A stretch of DNA of 39,497 bases from an uncultured Prevotellaceae bacterium. GTDB lineage: Bacteria > Bacteroidota > Bacteroidia > Bacteroidales > Bacteroidaceae. The position numbers and the translations under genes were made by a program. The notes below the pieces were generated by a model. It was not told where the DNA came from, searched no databases, and saw only the letters and a list, made by a program, of their open reading frames with translations. The stretch covers positions 1 to 39,497 of the forward strand of contig CAMKSZ010000005.1 of NCBI GenBank assembly GCA_946415525.1. The letters are read 5' to 3'. This document shows, piece after piece, positions 8,974 to 17,702 of the stretch (positions within the stretch are counted from its first letter, which is position 1; the number at the start of each line of letters is the position of its first letter).

Positions 8974-9831
8974 TTACAGGTCGCTGTAACTGCCGGTGAA
9001 GGTGGTCACGTTCATGTCGCCTGTCTGATAGCCACGCTTCAGCCAGCGCATGCGCTGGTCGGAAGTGCCGTGGGTGAACGACTCGGGCTGTGAATATCCC
9101 TGCGACTGCTCCTGCAAGTAGTTGTCGCCAATGTGCTGGGCGCAGTTGATGGCCTCGCGCATGTCGGTCTCGTCGAGCGAACCGAAGGCCTCGTCCTCAT
9201 AATGAGCCCACACGCCAGCGTAATAGTCGGCCAACAGTTCCAAGCGGACACTGATTTGGTTGGCTTGCTTCTGGTTGGTCTGGCTCATCTGCGAATGGGC
9301 CTTGCCGAGGATGCCGAGGAGGTTCTCCACATGGTGGCCCACCTCATGGGCAATCACGTAGGCACGGGCAAAGTCGCCGCCCGACTTCAGTTGCGTCTCC
9401 ATCTGCTGGAAAAAGGACAAGTCGAGATACAACTTCTGGTCGGCAGAGCAGTAGAAGGGACCGACAGCCGATGTGGCGCCGCCGCAGTTGGTCTGCACGC
9501 TACCCTTGAAAATCACAAGTGTGGGAGGGGTGTACTCGGCATTGAATTTCTGCCTGAACACAGCCGACCATACGTCCTCGGTGCTCGCAAGTATCTGCTT
9601 GCAGAATTTCACCTGAGCCTCCTCCTCGGGGGAGTAGGTCTGTTCGCCCTGCTCCGTGCCGGCTGTCATGCTGCCGGCTTGTTGCAACACGTCCATGGGG
9701 TTGCCACCCATCAGCAGGGTGATGATGCCAATGAGAATCATGCCACCGATGCCCATGCCGGCCATCGTGCCGCCGCTCATACCTCGGCGATCCTCAAAGT
9801 TCTCGCTTTCTCTTCTTCCGTCAAGATCCAT
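8974..9831 (-). CDS. Neutral zinc metallopeptidase, YpfJ family
   Basis: MDLDGRRESENFEDRRGMSGGTMAGMGIGGMILIGIITLLMGG..., HExxH motif in AYVIAHEVGHHVENLLGI, ...ELLADYYAGVWAHYE.... Start placed at the MDLDGRR methionine within the longer ORF. Confidence 0.9.
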   Translation of the reverse strand: MDLDGRRESENFEDRRGMSGGTMAGMGIGGMILIGIITLLMGGNPMDVLQQAGSMTAGTEQGEQTYSPEEEAQVKFCKQILASTEDVWSAVFRQKFNAEYTPPTLVIFKGSVQTNCGGATSAVGPFYCSADQKLYLDLSFFQQMETQLKSGGDFARAYVIAHEVGHHVENLLGILGKAHSQMSQTNQKQANQISVRLELLADYYAGVWAHYEDEAFGSLDETDMREAINCAQHIGDNYLQEQSQGYSQPESFTHGTSDQRMRWLKRGYQTGDMNVTTFTGSYSDL

Positions 9832-9910
9832 AATATAAATTTTGGTTAATGATTCGTTTAGGATGGCGGCGGTTTCACCGCCAACACTTGCCCTCTTGGC
9901 AATGCATTTG

Positions 9911-9918
9911 CAAATATA
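9911..9918 (-). promoter_or_regulatory. Putative -7 element (TATATTTG) for the YpfJ-family gene
   Basis: Reverse complement of CAAATATA matches TAnnTTTG; -33 match not clear. Confidence 0.4.
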
Positions 9919-10091
9919 CAAATATTTTTTCATTCACGCCCTTTTTACAAGTTTTTTTGCCGATTTTAGGACAAATATGAGAGCATACACCATGGCATGA
10001 AGAATAATTTGCCTAAAAATCCACTCAAAATTTGCATGTTCCATCCTTTTTTGCTATCTTCGCAACAGATATAACATAAAACCTTGATATT

Positions 10092-10718
10092 ATGAACAGA
10101 CACGAGAAATTTGTCATTACAATCAACCGCCAGTTCGGCACTGGCGGACATGAGGTAGGGGCGGAGATAGCCAAAAGGCTCGGCGTGAAACTGCTCGACA
10201 AGCAGATTTTGGAGGCCGTTGCCCGGAAATTCGACATCGGTGCCGACACGGTGATGAAATTGGAGTCGCGCAACACGTCGTGGTGGGACGACTTCACCCA
10301 GTTCTACCGTTCCTATATGATTGACAACCATCACCACGACCTTGGACCGGAACTCACCTCGCACCAGTTGTTTGAGGCGCAGGCCTCCGTCATCCGCCAG
10401 ATTGCCGAGGAGGAGTCGTGTGTCATTGTTGGCAGGTGTGCCTTCGACATCTTCCGCCACCATCCCAATGCCCTCAAGATATTCATCCACAGTCCGGAGG
10501 AGAAGCGTATCAAGCGCATCGTTGACAAATACGGTGTGTCGAGTGCCGACGCCAAGTTGATGATTGTCGATAACGACTACACCCGCGAGTTGTACACAAA
10601 GACCTATACCGGCACAGAATGGTACGACGCCCGCAACTACGATGTCACGCTCGATGTCAGTGCCTTCGGCCTCAACGGGTCTGTCGATTATCTGATGGCG
10701 TTGGTCGGCGACGAGTGA
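10092..10718 (+). CDS. Cytidylate kinase-like family protein
   Basis: MNRHEKFVITINRQFGTGGHEVGAEIAKRLGVKLLDKQILEAVARKFDI...CVIVGRCAFDIFRHHPNALKIFIHSPEEKRIKRIV. Confidence 0.85.
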   Translation: MNRHEKFVITINRQFGTGGHEVGAEIAKRLGVKLLDKQILEAVARKFDIGADTVMKLESRNTSWWDDFTQFYRSYMIDNHHHDLGPELTSHQLFEAQASVIRQIAEEESCVIVGRCAFDIFRHHPNALKIFIHSPEEKRIKRIVDKYGVSSADAKLMIVDNDYTRELYTKTYTGTEWYDARNYDVTLDVSAFGLNGSVDYLMALVGDE

Positions 10719-10777
10719 CACCTTTGGCAAAAAGCAATGGAGATGGCGTGGTCGTGGACTACCGCCATCTTTCGCTT

Positions 10778-10817
10778 GGCATACGCACGAAGACAGGGCT
10801 TGGTGCGTATGCCTTTT
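10778..10817 (+). terminator. Putative terminator after the cytidylate-kinase-like gene
   Basis: GGCATACGCAC (10778-10788) / GTGCGTATGCC (10803-10813) then TTTT; a second smaller stem AGATGGCG/CGCCATCT (10741-10770) precedes it. Confidence 0.65.
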
Positions 10818-10901
10818 AGGGTGGGTGCCCAATTTGACGGTCGCAAGACTGTTTCTTCGCTAATTTGCACCCCTTTTTTTGTTGTTTTGCAGGAAATTGT
10901 G

Positions 10902-10909
10902 TAATTTTG
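10902..10909 (+). promoter_or_regulatory. Bacteroidota-type -7 element (TAATTTTG) for pheT
   Basis: TTTG (about 10879) - 19 bp - TAATTTTG, about 30 nt before the pheT ATG. Confidence 0.55.
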
Positions 10910-10938
10910 CACGATTTTTATAGTATAAAGCAAAGACA

Positions 10939-13401
10939 ATGAACATTTCTTTTAAATGGCTTAAAGAATACGTTGACTTCGACCTCACTCCCGAGGAAGT
11001 GTGTGCTGCACTGACATCGGAAGGACTTGAGGTGGGAGCAATGGAGGAAGTACAAAGCATCAAGGGCGGACTGAAAGGACTTTATGTGGGCAAGGTGCTC
11101 ACTTGTGAGACCCATCCCAATTCCGACCACCTGCACGTGACCACCGTTGACTTAGGCAAGGAGAACCCGTCGCAAATCGTGTGTGGGGCGCCCAACGTCG
11201 CCGCTGGACAGAAGGTGATTGTCGCCGACCTCGGATGCGTGCTCTATGACGGCGACAAGGAGTTTGTCATCAAAAAGTCGAAACTGCGCGGCGTGGAGTC
11301 GTGTGGCATGATTTGCGCCGAGGATGAGATTGGCGTGGGCAGCAGCCACGACGGCATCATCGTCCTTCCCGACGACGCCGTGATAGGTCAGCCCGCCGCA
11401 GAATACTATCACCTTGAAAGCGACTGGCTCATCGAGGTGGACATCACGCCCAACAGGGCCGACGCCCTCTCGCACTGGGGAGTGGCACGCGACCTCTATG
11501 CCTGGTTGCGGCAGAACGGTCGGCCGACGGCCTTGCACCGCCCGACCTGCGACGACTTCAAGGTGGACGACAACAGCCTGCCCATCAAGGTGACCATCGA
11601 GAACACCGAGGCATGCCGCAGGTATGCTTGCGTGAGCGTCACTGGATGCGAGGTGAAGGAGTCGCCGGAATGGTTGAAAAACAAACTCACCACCGTTGGC
11701 CTCAGGCCCATCAACAATATCGTGGACATCACCAACTATGTGATGATGGCGTATGGACAGCCGCTCCACACCTTCGACGCCGACATGGTGGCTGGCCACC
11801 ACATCGTCGTCAAGCCGCAGCCCGAGGGCACCAAGTTCGTCACCCTCGACGGCGAAGAGCATGTCCTCGGACCCCATGACCTGGCCATCTGCAACGAGCA
11901 GGAGCCGATGTGCATCGCCGGTGTCTTCGGCGGCAAGGGCAGCGGCACCTATGAGACCACCCGTAACGTGGTGCTTGAGAGCGCTTATTTCCATCCCACG
12001 TGGATTCGCAAGAGCGCACGCAGGCATGGCCTGAGCACCGACGCGTCCTTCCGCTTCGAGCGTGGCATCGACCCCAACGGCGTCATCTATGCCCTCAAGC
12101 AGGCTGCCATCCTCTGCAAGCAACTGGCTGGCGGCAAGATTTCGATGGAGATCAACGATGTCTATCCCAATCCCATCGCCGACAGCGTCGTCGATTTGAA
12201 ATATGCCTACGTCGATTCGCTCATCGGCAAGCATATCCCCGTGGAGACGGTGAAGAGCATCGCCGACAGTTTGGAGATGGTGGTGGAGAAAGAGGACGAG
12301 GAAGGCGTCAAACTGCGCGTGCCGGCCTACAGGGTCGATGTGAAGAGACCGTGCGACGTCGTCGAGGACATCCTCCGCATCTATGGTTATAATAATGTGG
12401 AAATCCCCACTCAGTTGAAGAGTTCGCTCGTCATCAAGGGGGAGGAAGACCTCAAACATAAGTTGCACAACCTCGTGGCCGAGCAACTGGTGGGTTGCGG
12501 ATTCAATGAAATCATGAACAACTCCATCACCAAGGCAGCGTATTACGACGGTTTGGAGGAATACAAGCCCGAGCACCTCGTGCGCATCATGAACCCGCTC
12601 AGCAGCGACCTCAACGTGATGCGGCAGACACTGCTCTTCGGTGGCTTGGAGAGCATCGCCCACAATGCGAACAGAAGGAACGGCGACCTGCGCTTCTTCG
12701 AGTTCGGCAACTGCTATCAGTTTGACCCCGAGAAGAAGAACAACGAAGACCCGATGAGGGCCTATCGCGAGGAATATCACCTCGGAATGTGGGTCACGGG
12801 CAAGAGGGTGTCGGGCAGTTGGGCACATCCCAACGAGGACAGTTCCTTCTATGAACTGAAGGCCTACGTGGAGAACGTGCTGGCAAGGATGGGCGTGCCG
12901 ACAGCCATGTTGGTGGCCAAGAACAGCGCCAACGACATCTTCTCCAAAGCCATCGCCATGGAGAACCGTGGCGGACGGTTGATGGTGGAGATGGGCATTG
13001 TAAGTCCGAGGCAGTTGAAGGCCGCCGGCATCGAGCAACCCGTCTATTTCGCCGACCTCAACTGGACCGCCCTGATGAAAATCGTTCGCAAGAACAAGGT
13101 GCAGTTCACCGAAATCAGCAAATACCCCGCCGTCAGCCGCGACCTCGCCCTCCTCGTTGACAAGAGCGTGGAGTTTGCTCAAATCGAGCAAATCGCGAAG
13201 GCTACGGAGAAAAAACTGCTCAAGAGCGTCGAATTGTTCGATGTCTATGAGGGCAAGAACCTCCCCGCTGGCAAGAAGAGTTATGCCGTCAACTTCATCC
13301 TTCAGGACGACCAGCGCACCTTGCAGGACAAGCAAATTGAGGCCATCATGAGCAAACTCATCCAGAACCTCAAGGCCAAACTTAGTGCCGAACTGAGATA
13401 A
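10939..13401 (+). CDS. pheT: Phenylalanine--tRNA ligase beta subunit
   Basis: MNISFKWLKEYVDFDLTPEEVCAALTSEGLEVGAMEEV...; N-terminal tRNA-binding domain ...TCETHPNSDHLHVTTVDLG...IVCGAPNVAAGQKVIVADLG..., B3/B4, B5 and C-terminal anticodon-binding regions. Confidence 0.97.
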   Translation: MNISFKWLKEYVDFDLTPEEVCAALTSEGLEVGAMEEVQSIKGGLKGLYVGKVLTCETHPNSDHLHVTTVDLGKENPSQIVCGAPNVAAGQKVIVADLGCVLYDGDKEFVIKKSKLRGVESCGMICAEDEIGVGSSHDGIIVLPDDAVIGQPAAEYYHLESDWLIEVDITPNRADALSHWGVARDLYAWLRQNGRPTALHRPTCDDFKVDDNSLPIKVTIENTEACRRYACVSVTGCEVKESPEWLKNKLTTVGLRPINNIVDITNYVMMAYGQPLHTFDADMVAGHHIVVKPQPEGTKFVTLDGEEHVLGPHDLAICNEQEPMCIAGVFGGKGSGTYETTRNVVLESAYFHPTWIRKSARRHGLSTDASFRFERGIDPNGVIYALKQAAILCKQLAGGKISMEINDVYPNPIADSVVDLKYAYVDSLIGKHIPVETVKSIADSLEMVVEKEDEEGVKLRVPAYRVDVKRPCDVVEDILRIYGYNNVEIPTQLKSSLVIKGEEDLKHKLHNLVAEQLVGCGFNEIMNNSITKAAYYDGLEEYKPEHLVRIMNPLSSDLNVMRQTLLFGGLESIAHNANRRNGDLRFFEFGNCYQFDPEKKNNEDPMRAYREEYHLGMWVTGKRVSGSWAHPNEDSSFYELKAYVENVLARMGVPTAMLVAKNSANDIFSKAIAMENRGGRLMVEMGIVSPRQLKAAGIEQPVYFADLNWTALMKIVRKNKVQFTEISKYPAVSRDLALLVDKSVEFAQIEQIAKATEKKLLKSVELFDVYEGKNLPAGKKSYAVNFILQDDQRTLQDKQIEAIMSKLIQNLKAKLSAELR

Positions 13402-13443
13402 CCGTTCATTGTAATAGATCAACACCAATAATATCACACTCCA

Positions 13444-14172
13444 ATGGGAAGAGCATTTGAATATCGCAAAGCGACAAAACTGAAGAGATGGGGCCACATG
13501 GCCAAGACTTTCACACGAATCGGCAAGCAAATCAGCATCGCCGTAAAGGCTGGCGGACCGGAGCCGGAGAACAACCCGACACTGCGTGCCATCATCGCCA
13601 ATGCCAAGCGCGAGAACATGCCGAAGGACAATATCGAGCGTGCCATCAAGAACGCCATGGGCAAGGACCAAAGCGACTACAAGGAAGTGTCCTACGAGGG
13701 CTACGGCCCCCACGGCGTGGCCATCTTTGTCGATACGCTGACCGACAACACCACCAGGACGGTGGGCGACGTGAGGTCGGTGTTCAACAAGTTCAACGGC
13801 AACTTGGGCACACAAGGCTCGCTGAGTTTCTTGTTTGACTACAAGTGCGTGTTCACCTTCAAGAAGAAGGACGGCATCGACATGGACGAATTGATTCTCG
13901 ACCTCATCGACTACGGTGTGGAGGATGAGTTCGACGAGGACGAGGAGGCCGGCGAAATCACCATCTATGGTGAACCGAAGAGTTTCGGCGAAATCCAGAA
14001 ACACCTGGAGAGCGAGGGCTTTGAGGTGACAGGTGCCGAGTTCACCCGCATCCCCAACGACCTCAAGGACGTCACGCCCGAGCAGCGCGAGGTCATCGAC
14101 AAGATGGTGGAGAAGTTGGAGGACTTCGACGACGTGCAGACCGTCTATACCAACATGAAGCCCGAGGAATAA
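13444..14172 (+). CDS. YebC/PmpR family DNA-binding regulatory protein
   Basis: MGRAFEYRKATKLKRWGHMAKTFTRIGKQISIAVKAGGPEPENNPTLRAIIANAKRENMPKDNIERAIKNAMGK..., classic TACO1/YebC family. Confidence 0.93.
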   Translation: MGRAFEYRKATKLKRWGHMAKTFTRIGKQISIAVKAGGPEPENNPTLRAIIANAKRENMPKDNIERAIKNAMGKDQSDYKEVSYEGYGPHGVAIFVDTLTDNTTRTVGDVRSVFNKFNGNLGTQGSLSFLFDYKCVFTFKKKDGIDMDELILDLIDYGVEDEFDEDEEAGEITIYGEPKSFGEIQKHLESEGFEVTGAEFTRIPNDLKDVTPEQREVIDKMVEKLEDFDDVQTVYTNMKPEE

Positions 14173-14432
14173 TGGCGACCAGGAAGATCACCTACAAGAC
14201 ACAAGGCACTTGCAGCCAGTCGATAGAACTGGAACTGGATGAGAACGATGTCGTGCGCGATGTCGTCTTCATCGGCGGGTGCAACGGCAACCTGCAAGGC
14301 ATCGCCTCATTGGTGAAAGGCATGAAGGCCAGCGACATCATGGACCGGCTCAACGGCATCAGGTGCGGCTACAAGAACACCAGTTGCCCTGACCAACTCT
14401 GCCGTGCATTAGAGATGGCCACCCGCCAATAG
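14172..14432 (+). CDS. Small TSCPD domain protein (TIGR03905-like)
   Basis: 86 aa; ...TQGTCSQSIELELDENDVVRDVVFIGGCNGNLQGIASLVKGM...CGYKNTSCPDQLCRALEMA with a literal TSCPD motif; overlaps the yebC stop by 1 nt (TAATG). Confidence 0.85.
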   Translation: MATRKITYKTQGTCSQSIELELDENDVVRDVVFIGGCNGNLQGIASLVKGMKASDIMDRLNGIRCGYKNTSCPDQLCRALEMATRQ

Positions 14433-14456
14433 GTCTTACCCCATCGGCTGTTTATA

Positions 14457-14499
14457 CATCGGGGAGAAACGTGCAAGCAAGGCATGTTTCTCCCCGATG
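14457..14499. terminator. Strong hairpin terminator between convergent genes
   Basis: CATCGGGGAGAAAC (14457-14470) / GTTTCTCCCCGATG (14486-14499), perfect 14-bp stem. Confidence 0.8.
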
Positions 14500-14528
14500 A
14501 CTTTATGTGGGTTTCAAACGAAGGGCCG

Positions 14529-14936
14529 TTAGGGTTGTGGGGCGTAATCCTCCTTGGAAATAGTGGCATCGTAGAGCACTATTGAGGTGTCCAAACCGGA
14601 ATGGGCGACAAAACGGAACGAATAGCCATTCTCCTTGAAGACGCGCATGTTCATGTCGCTTTTCACCTCCTCGACAAGTGCTTTCCGGAGTTCAAATTGC
14701 TTCTCCTTGGCACGCTCGGCACTCAGCGAGTCGGCCGATGTTATCGTGAAATGGCGTGTGAACGTGTGCGAAGCCTTGTCGAAGGTGAAACTGTCCAAAC
14801 GGGAATTGTCGTCTATTCGCTGGGGGCAGAACTTGCGGTTGAATTCCTGGGCCTCGCGGGCGGCGCGGTCTTCCAAGGACTCTTGGCAGGAAAACAGCAG
14901 AAATGCGGCCATGGCCGCAAAAAGAAACTTTTTCAT
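14529..14936 (-). CDS. Small putative lipoprotein, unknown function
   Basis: [54 protein letters not shown]..., lipobox LFSC; start at the internal MKKFL, downstream of a TACCTTTG promoter. Confidence 0.75.
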   Translation of the reverse strand: MKKFLFAAMAAFLLFSCQESLEDRAAREAQEFNRKFCPQRIDDNSRLDSFTFDKASHTFTRHFTITSADSLSAERAKEKQFELRKALVEEVKSDMNMRVFKENGYSFRFVAHSGLDTSIVLYDATISKEDYAPQP

Positions 14937-14938
14937 CT

Positions 14939-14991
14939 TGTCGTGATTTTGATTTTGCCAAAGGTAGCACAAAAAAAGCAAAATCACGACA
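14939..14991. promoter_or_regulatory. 13-bp perfect inverted repeat bracketing the lipoprotein promoter
   Basis: TGTCGTGATTTTG (14939-14951) ... CAAAATCACGACA (14979-14991) around TACCTTTG on the minus strand (14959-14966). Confidence 0.65.
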
Positions 14992-15050
14992 TTTTTCATA
15001 AAAATCTTGAAAATAGGGAAGGAAGAGAAGATAAATTGGAGTTTTTTTCT

Positions 15051-15058
15051 TATTTTTG
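15051..15058 (+). promoter_or_regulatory. -7 element (TATTTTTG) for lepA
   Basis: TATTTTTG 23 nt before the ATG at 15081. Confidence 0.5.
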
Positions 15059-15080
15059 CATATTCTACAGGAACACGACA

Positions 15081-16862
15081 ATGGAGTTAATCAGAAATTT
15101 TTGCATCATAGCGCATATCGACCATGGCAAATCCACCTTGGCCGACCGACTCTTGGAACATACCAACACCATCCAAATCACCGAAGGACAAATGCTCGAC
15201 AACATGGATTTGGAGCGGGAGAGGGGCATCACCATCAAGAGCCATGCCATACAGATGGAATATGAGCATGAGGGAAAGAAATACATCCTCAACCTGATCG
15301 ACACTCCGGGACATGTCGATTTCTCCTACGAGGTGTCGCGCAGCATCGCCGCCTGCGAGGGCGCCTTGCTCGTCGTCGATGCCACGCAGGGCGTGCAGGC
15401 GCAAACCATCTCCAACCTCTACATGGCCATCGACCATAACTTGGAAATCATCCCCGTCATCAACAAAATCGACATGCCGTCGGCCATGCCCGACGAGGTG
15501 GAGGATGAAATCGTCGATTTGTTAGGATGCGACCCCACCGACATCATCCGCGCCTCCGGCAAGACGGGCGAGGGGGTGGAGGACATCCTCAATGCCGTGG
15601 TGGAGCGCATCCCGCATCCCGTGGGCGACCCCAAGGCTCCGTTGCAGGCACTGATTTTCGACTCGGTGTTCAACTCGTTCCGAGGCATCATCGCCTATTT
15701 CAAAATCACCAATGGCAGCATCCGTAAAGGCGACAAGGTGAAGTTTTTCAACACGGGCATGGAATACGATGCCGATGAAGTGGGCGTGCTGAAGATGGAC
15801 ATGATACCTCGCAACCAACTTACCACCGGCGAGGTGGGCTATATCATCAGTGGCATCAAGGACGCGAAAGAGGTGAAGGTGGGCGACACCATCACCCATG
15901 TCTCACGGCCTTGCGAGAAGGCCATCGAGGGATTCCAAGAGGTGAAGCCGATGGTCTTCGCCGGCGTCTATCCCATCGACCCCACCGACTACGAAAACTT
16001 GCGCTCGTCGTTGGAGAAGTTGCAACTCAACGACGCCTCACTGTCGTTCTTCCCCGAATCGTCCGTCGCCCTCGGCTTCGGCTTCCGTTGCGGCTTCCTC
16101 GGACTGCTCCACATGGAGATTATCCAGGAGCGACTCGACCGTGAGTTCGACATGGATGTCATCACCACGGTGCCCAACGTGTCGTACATGGTCTATGACA
16201 AGCAGGGTGGGGCGAAGGAGGTGCACAACCCGTCGGGACTGCCCGACCAGACACTCATCGACCATATCGAGGAACCGTATATCAAGGCGTCGGTCATCAC
16301 CACTTCCAACTTCATCGGTCCCATCATGACACTCTGCCTCGACAAGAGGGGCGAGTTGATTAGCCAGGAGTTCGTCAGTGGCAACAGGGTGGAGATACAG
16401 TTCTACCTGCCGCTGGGCGAGATAGTCATCGACTTCTACGACAAGTTGAAGAGCATCTCCAAGGGGTATGCCTCGTTCGACTACTACATCTGTGGCTATC
16501 GGCCGTCGAAACTTGCCAAACTCGACATCTTGCTCAATGGAGAGCCGGTGGATGCCTTATCGACACTCACCCATCAGGACAACGCCGTCGCCTTCGGGCG
16601 CAGGATGTGCGAGAAACTGAAGGAACTCATCCCGCGCCAGCAGTTCGACATCGCCATCCAGGCGGCCATCGGGGCGAAGATTATCGCCCGCGAGACGGTG
16701 AAATGCGTGCGCAAGGATGTCACTGCCAAGTGCTATGGCGGCGACGTCTCCCGTAAGAGGAAACTGTTGGAGAAACAGAAAAGGGGCAAGAAGCGCATGA
16801 AGCAGATTGGCAACGTGGAGGTGCCGCAGAAGGCCTTCCTCGCCGTGCTCAAACTGGATTGA
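15081..16862 (+). CDS. lepA: Elongation factor 4 (LepA GTPase)
   Basis: [31 protein letters not shown]...[40 protein letters not shown]..., C-terminal [36 protein letters not shown]. The ORF-track start at 14601 is an over-extension. Confidence 0.97.
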   Translation: MELIRNFCIIAHIDHGKSTLADRLLEHTNTIQITEGQMLDNMDLERERGITIKSHAIQMEYEHEGKKYILNLIDTPGHVDFSYEVSRSIAACEGALLVVDATQGVQAQTISNLYMAIDHNLEIIPVINKIDMPSAMPDEVEDEIVDLLGCDPTDIIRASGKTGEGVEDILNAVVERIPHPVGDPKAPLQALIFDSVFNSFRGIIAYFKITNGSIRKGDKVKFFNTGMEYDADEVGVLKMDMIPRNQLTTGEVGYIISGIKDAKEVKVGDTITHVSRPCEKAIEGFQEVKPMVFAGVYPIDPTDYENLRSSLEKLQLNDASLSFFPESSVALGFGFRCGFLGLLHMEIIQERLDREFDMDVITTVPNVSYMVYDKQGGAKEVHNPSGLPDQTLIDHIEEPYIKASVITTSNFIGPIMTLCLDKRGELISQEFVSGNRVEIQFYLPLGEIVIDFYDKLKSISKGYASFDYYICGYRPSKLAKLDILLNGEPVDALSTLTHQDNAVAFGRRMCEKLKELIPRQQFDIAIQAAIGAKIIARETVKCVRKDVTAKCYGGDVSRKRKLLEKQKRGKKRMKQIGNVEVPQKAFLAVLKLD

Positions 16863-16902
16863 AAAGACCTTAAACAATAATACTATTTAGAAAGGAGAAA
16901 TT

Positions 16903-17499
16903 ATGAAGGATTTGCCACATTCTACACGCGACATCGCAAGGGAACTGGCGCGTAAGTACAGCACGATGACACATGATGAACTCGATATCCTCGAGAGCAT
17001 CCTCGTGCCGCACAAGTATGCACGCAATGAACTGATTCTCAAGGAGGGGGAGGTTTGCCGCGACATCCTCTACATCGACAATGGACTCCTCCGACAGTTC
17101 TATTTCAAGAAGGGAATGATGGTGACTGAGCATCTCGCCGTGGATGGCACCATCGTCATGTGCATCGAGAGTCTCTTCCGTGAGGAACCGACGCAGTTGC
17201 AAGTCGAGGCATTGGAAAATTCCATGTGTTACGCCCTGCCCAAGAAACGCTTGGAGGAGGTGGCGCTCCACAACGTCAATATCCAGATTCTCTATAGAAA
17301 AATCCTCGAAGAGTCGCTCATCCTGTCGCAAGTCCATGCCGACCTTGTCAGGTTTGAGACGGCGCAGGACAGATACCGCCGGTTGTGCAAACTCATGCCG
17401 AAGGTGGTGCAGCGTGCACCGCTCAACTATATCGCCAACTACCTGCAGATGACACCCGAGACACTCAGCAGAGTGCGCTCCGCCACCTTGTTGGACTAA
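16903..17499 (+). CDS. Crp/Fnr family transcriptional regulator
   Basis: cNMP-binding-like fold ...LVPHKYARNELILKEGEVCRDILYIDNGLLRQFYFKKGMMVTEHLAVDGTIV..., C-terminal HTH ...APLNYIANYLQMTPETLSRVRSA. Confidence 0.85.
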   Translation: MKDLPHSTRDIARELARKYSTMTHDELDILESILVPHKYARNELILKEGEVCRDILYIDNGLLRQFYFKKGMMVTEHLAVDGTIVMCIESLFREEPTQLQVEALENSMCYALPKKRLEEVALHNVNIQILYRKILEESLILSQVHADLVRFETAQDRYRRLCKLMPKVVQRAPLNYIANYLQMTPETLSRVRSATLLD

Positions 17500-17618
17500 G
17501 GCTTTTTTTAGCCAGCCAAAACAAAAAAGACAGCCTATTTTTATCGCATACACATGCGTACTCGCAAGAGAAATAGTTTTAGCGGACACCAACAATAATT
17601 TTATATGATAGATAACAA

Positions 17619-17645
17619 TAGAGACGCCCCAAAAGGACGTCTCTA
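17619..17645. terminator. Hairpin between convergent Crp/Fnr and AAA-ATPase genes
   Basis: TAGAGACG (17619-17626) / CGTCTCTA (17638-17645). Confidence 0.5.
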
Positions 17646-17702
17646 CTTTGTTGCACAAGGTCAGCCAAAAAGATGTAAAAAAACAAAAAATCCCCAATCT
17701 CC

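Noticed and set aside
9868-9882. GGCGGTTTCACCGCC hairpin upstream of the YpfJ-family gene as a riboswitch
   Set aside because: A single 6-bp stem is too short to support a structured regulatory RNA.
11152-14004. 950-aa open frame antisense to pheT and the YebC-family gene
   Set aside because: Shadow ORF: the sense genes are unmistakable and continuous, and the antisense protein is a low-information H/V/G/D/E-rich sequence. GC-biased codon use (few TTA/CTA/TCA codons in sense) removes antisense stops.
14457-14499. Long hairpin CATCGGGGAGAAAC...GTTTCTCCCCGATG as a possible ncRNA
   Set aside because: Located between convergent stop codons; a shared terminator is the simpler explanation.
14601-15080. 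N-terminal extension of the lepA ORF (about 160 aa) in the ORF track
   Set aside because: The extension is antisense to the lipoprotein gene and precedes the TATTTTTG promoter; LepA homology begins exactly at [19 protein letters not shown].
17500-17702. Possible CRISPR or tRNA in intergenic spaces
   Set aside because: No regularly spaced repeats and no cloverleaf-like sequence was recognised here or in the other gaps; only simple hairpins were seen.
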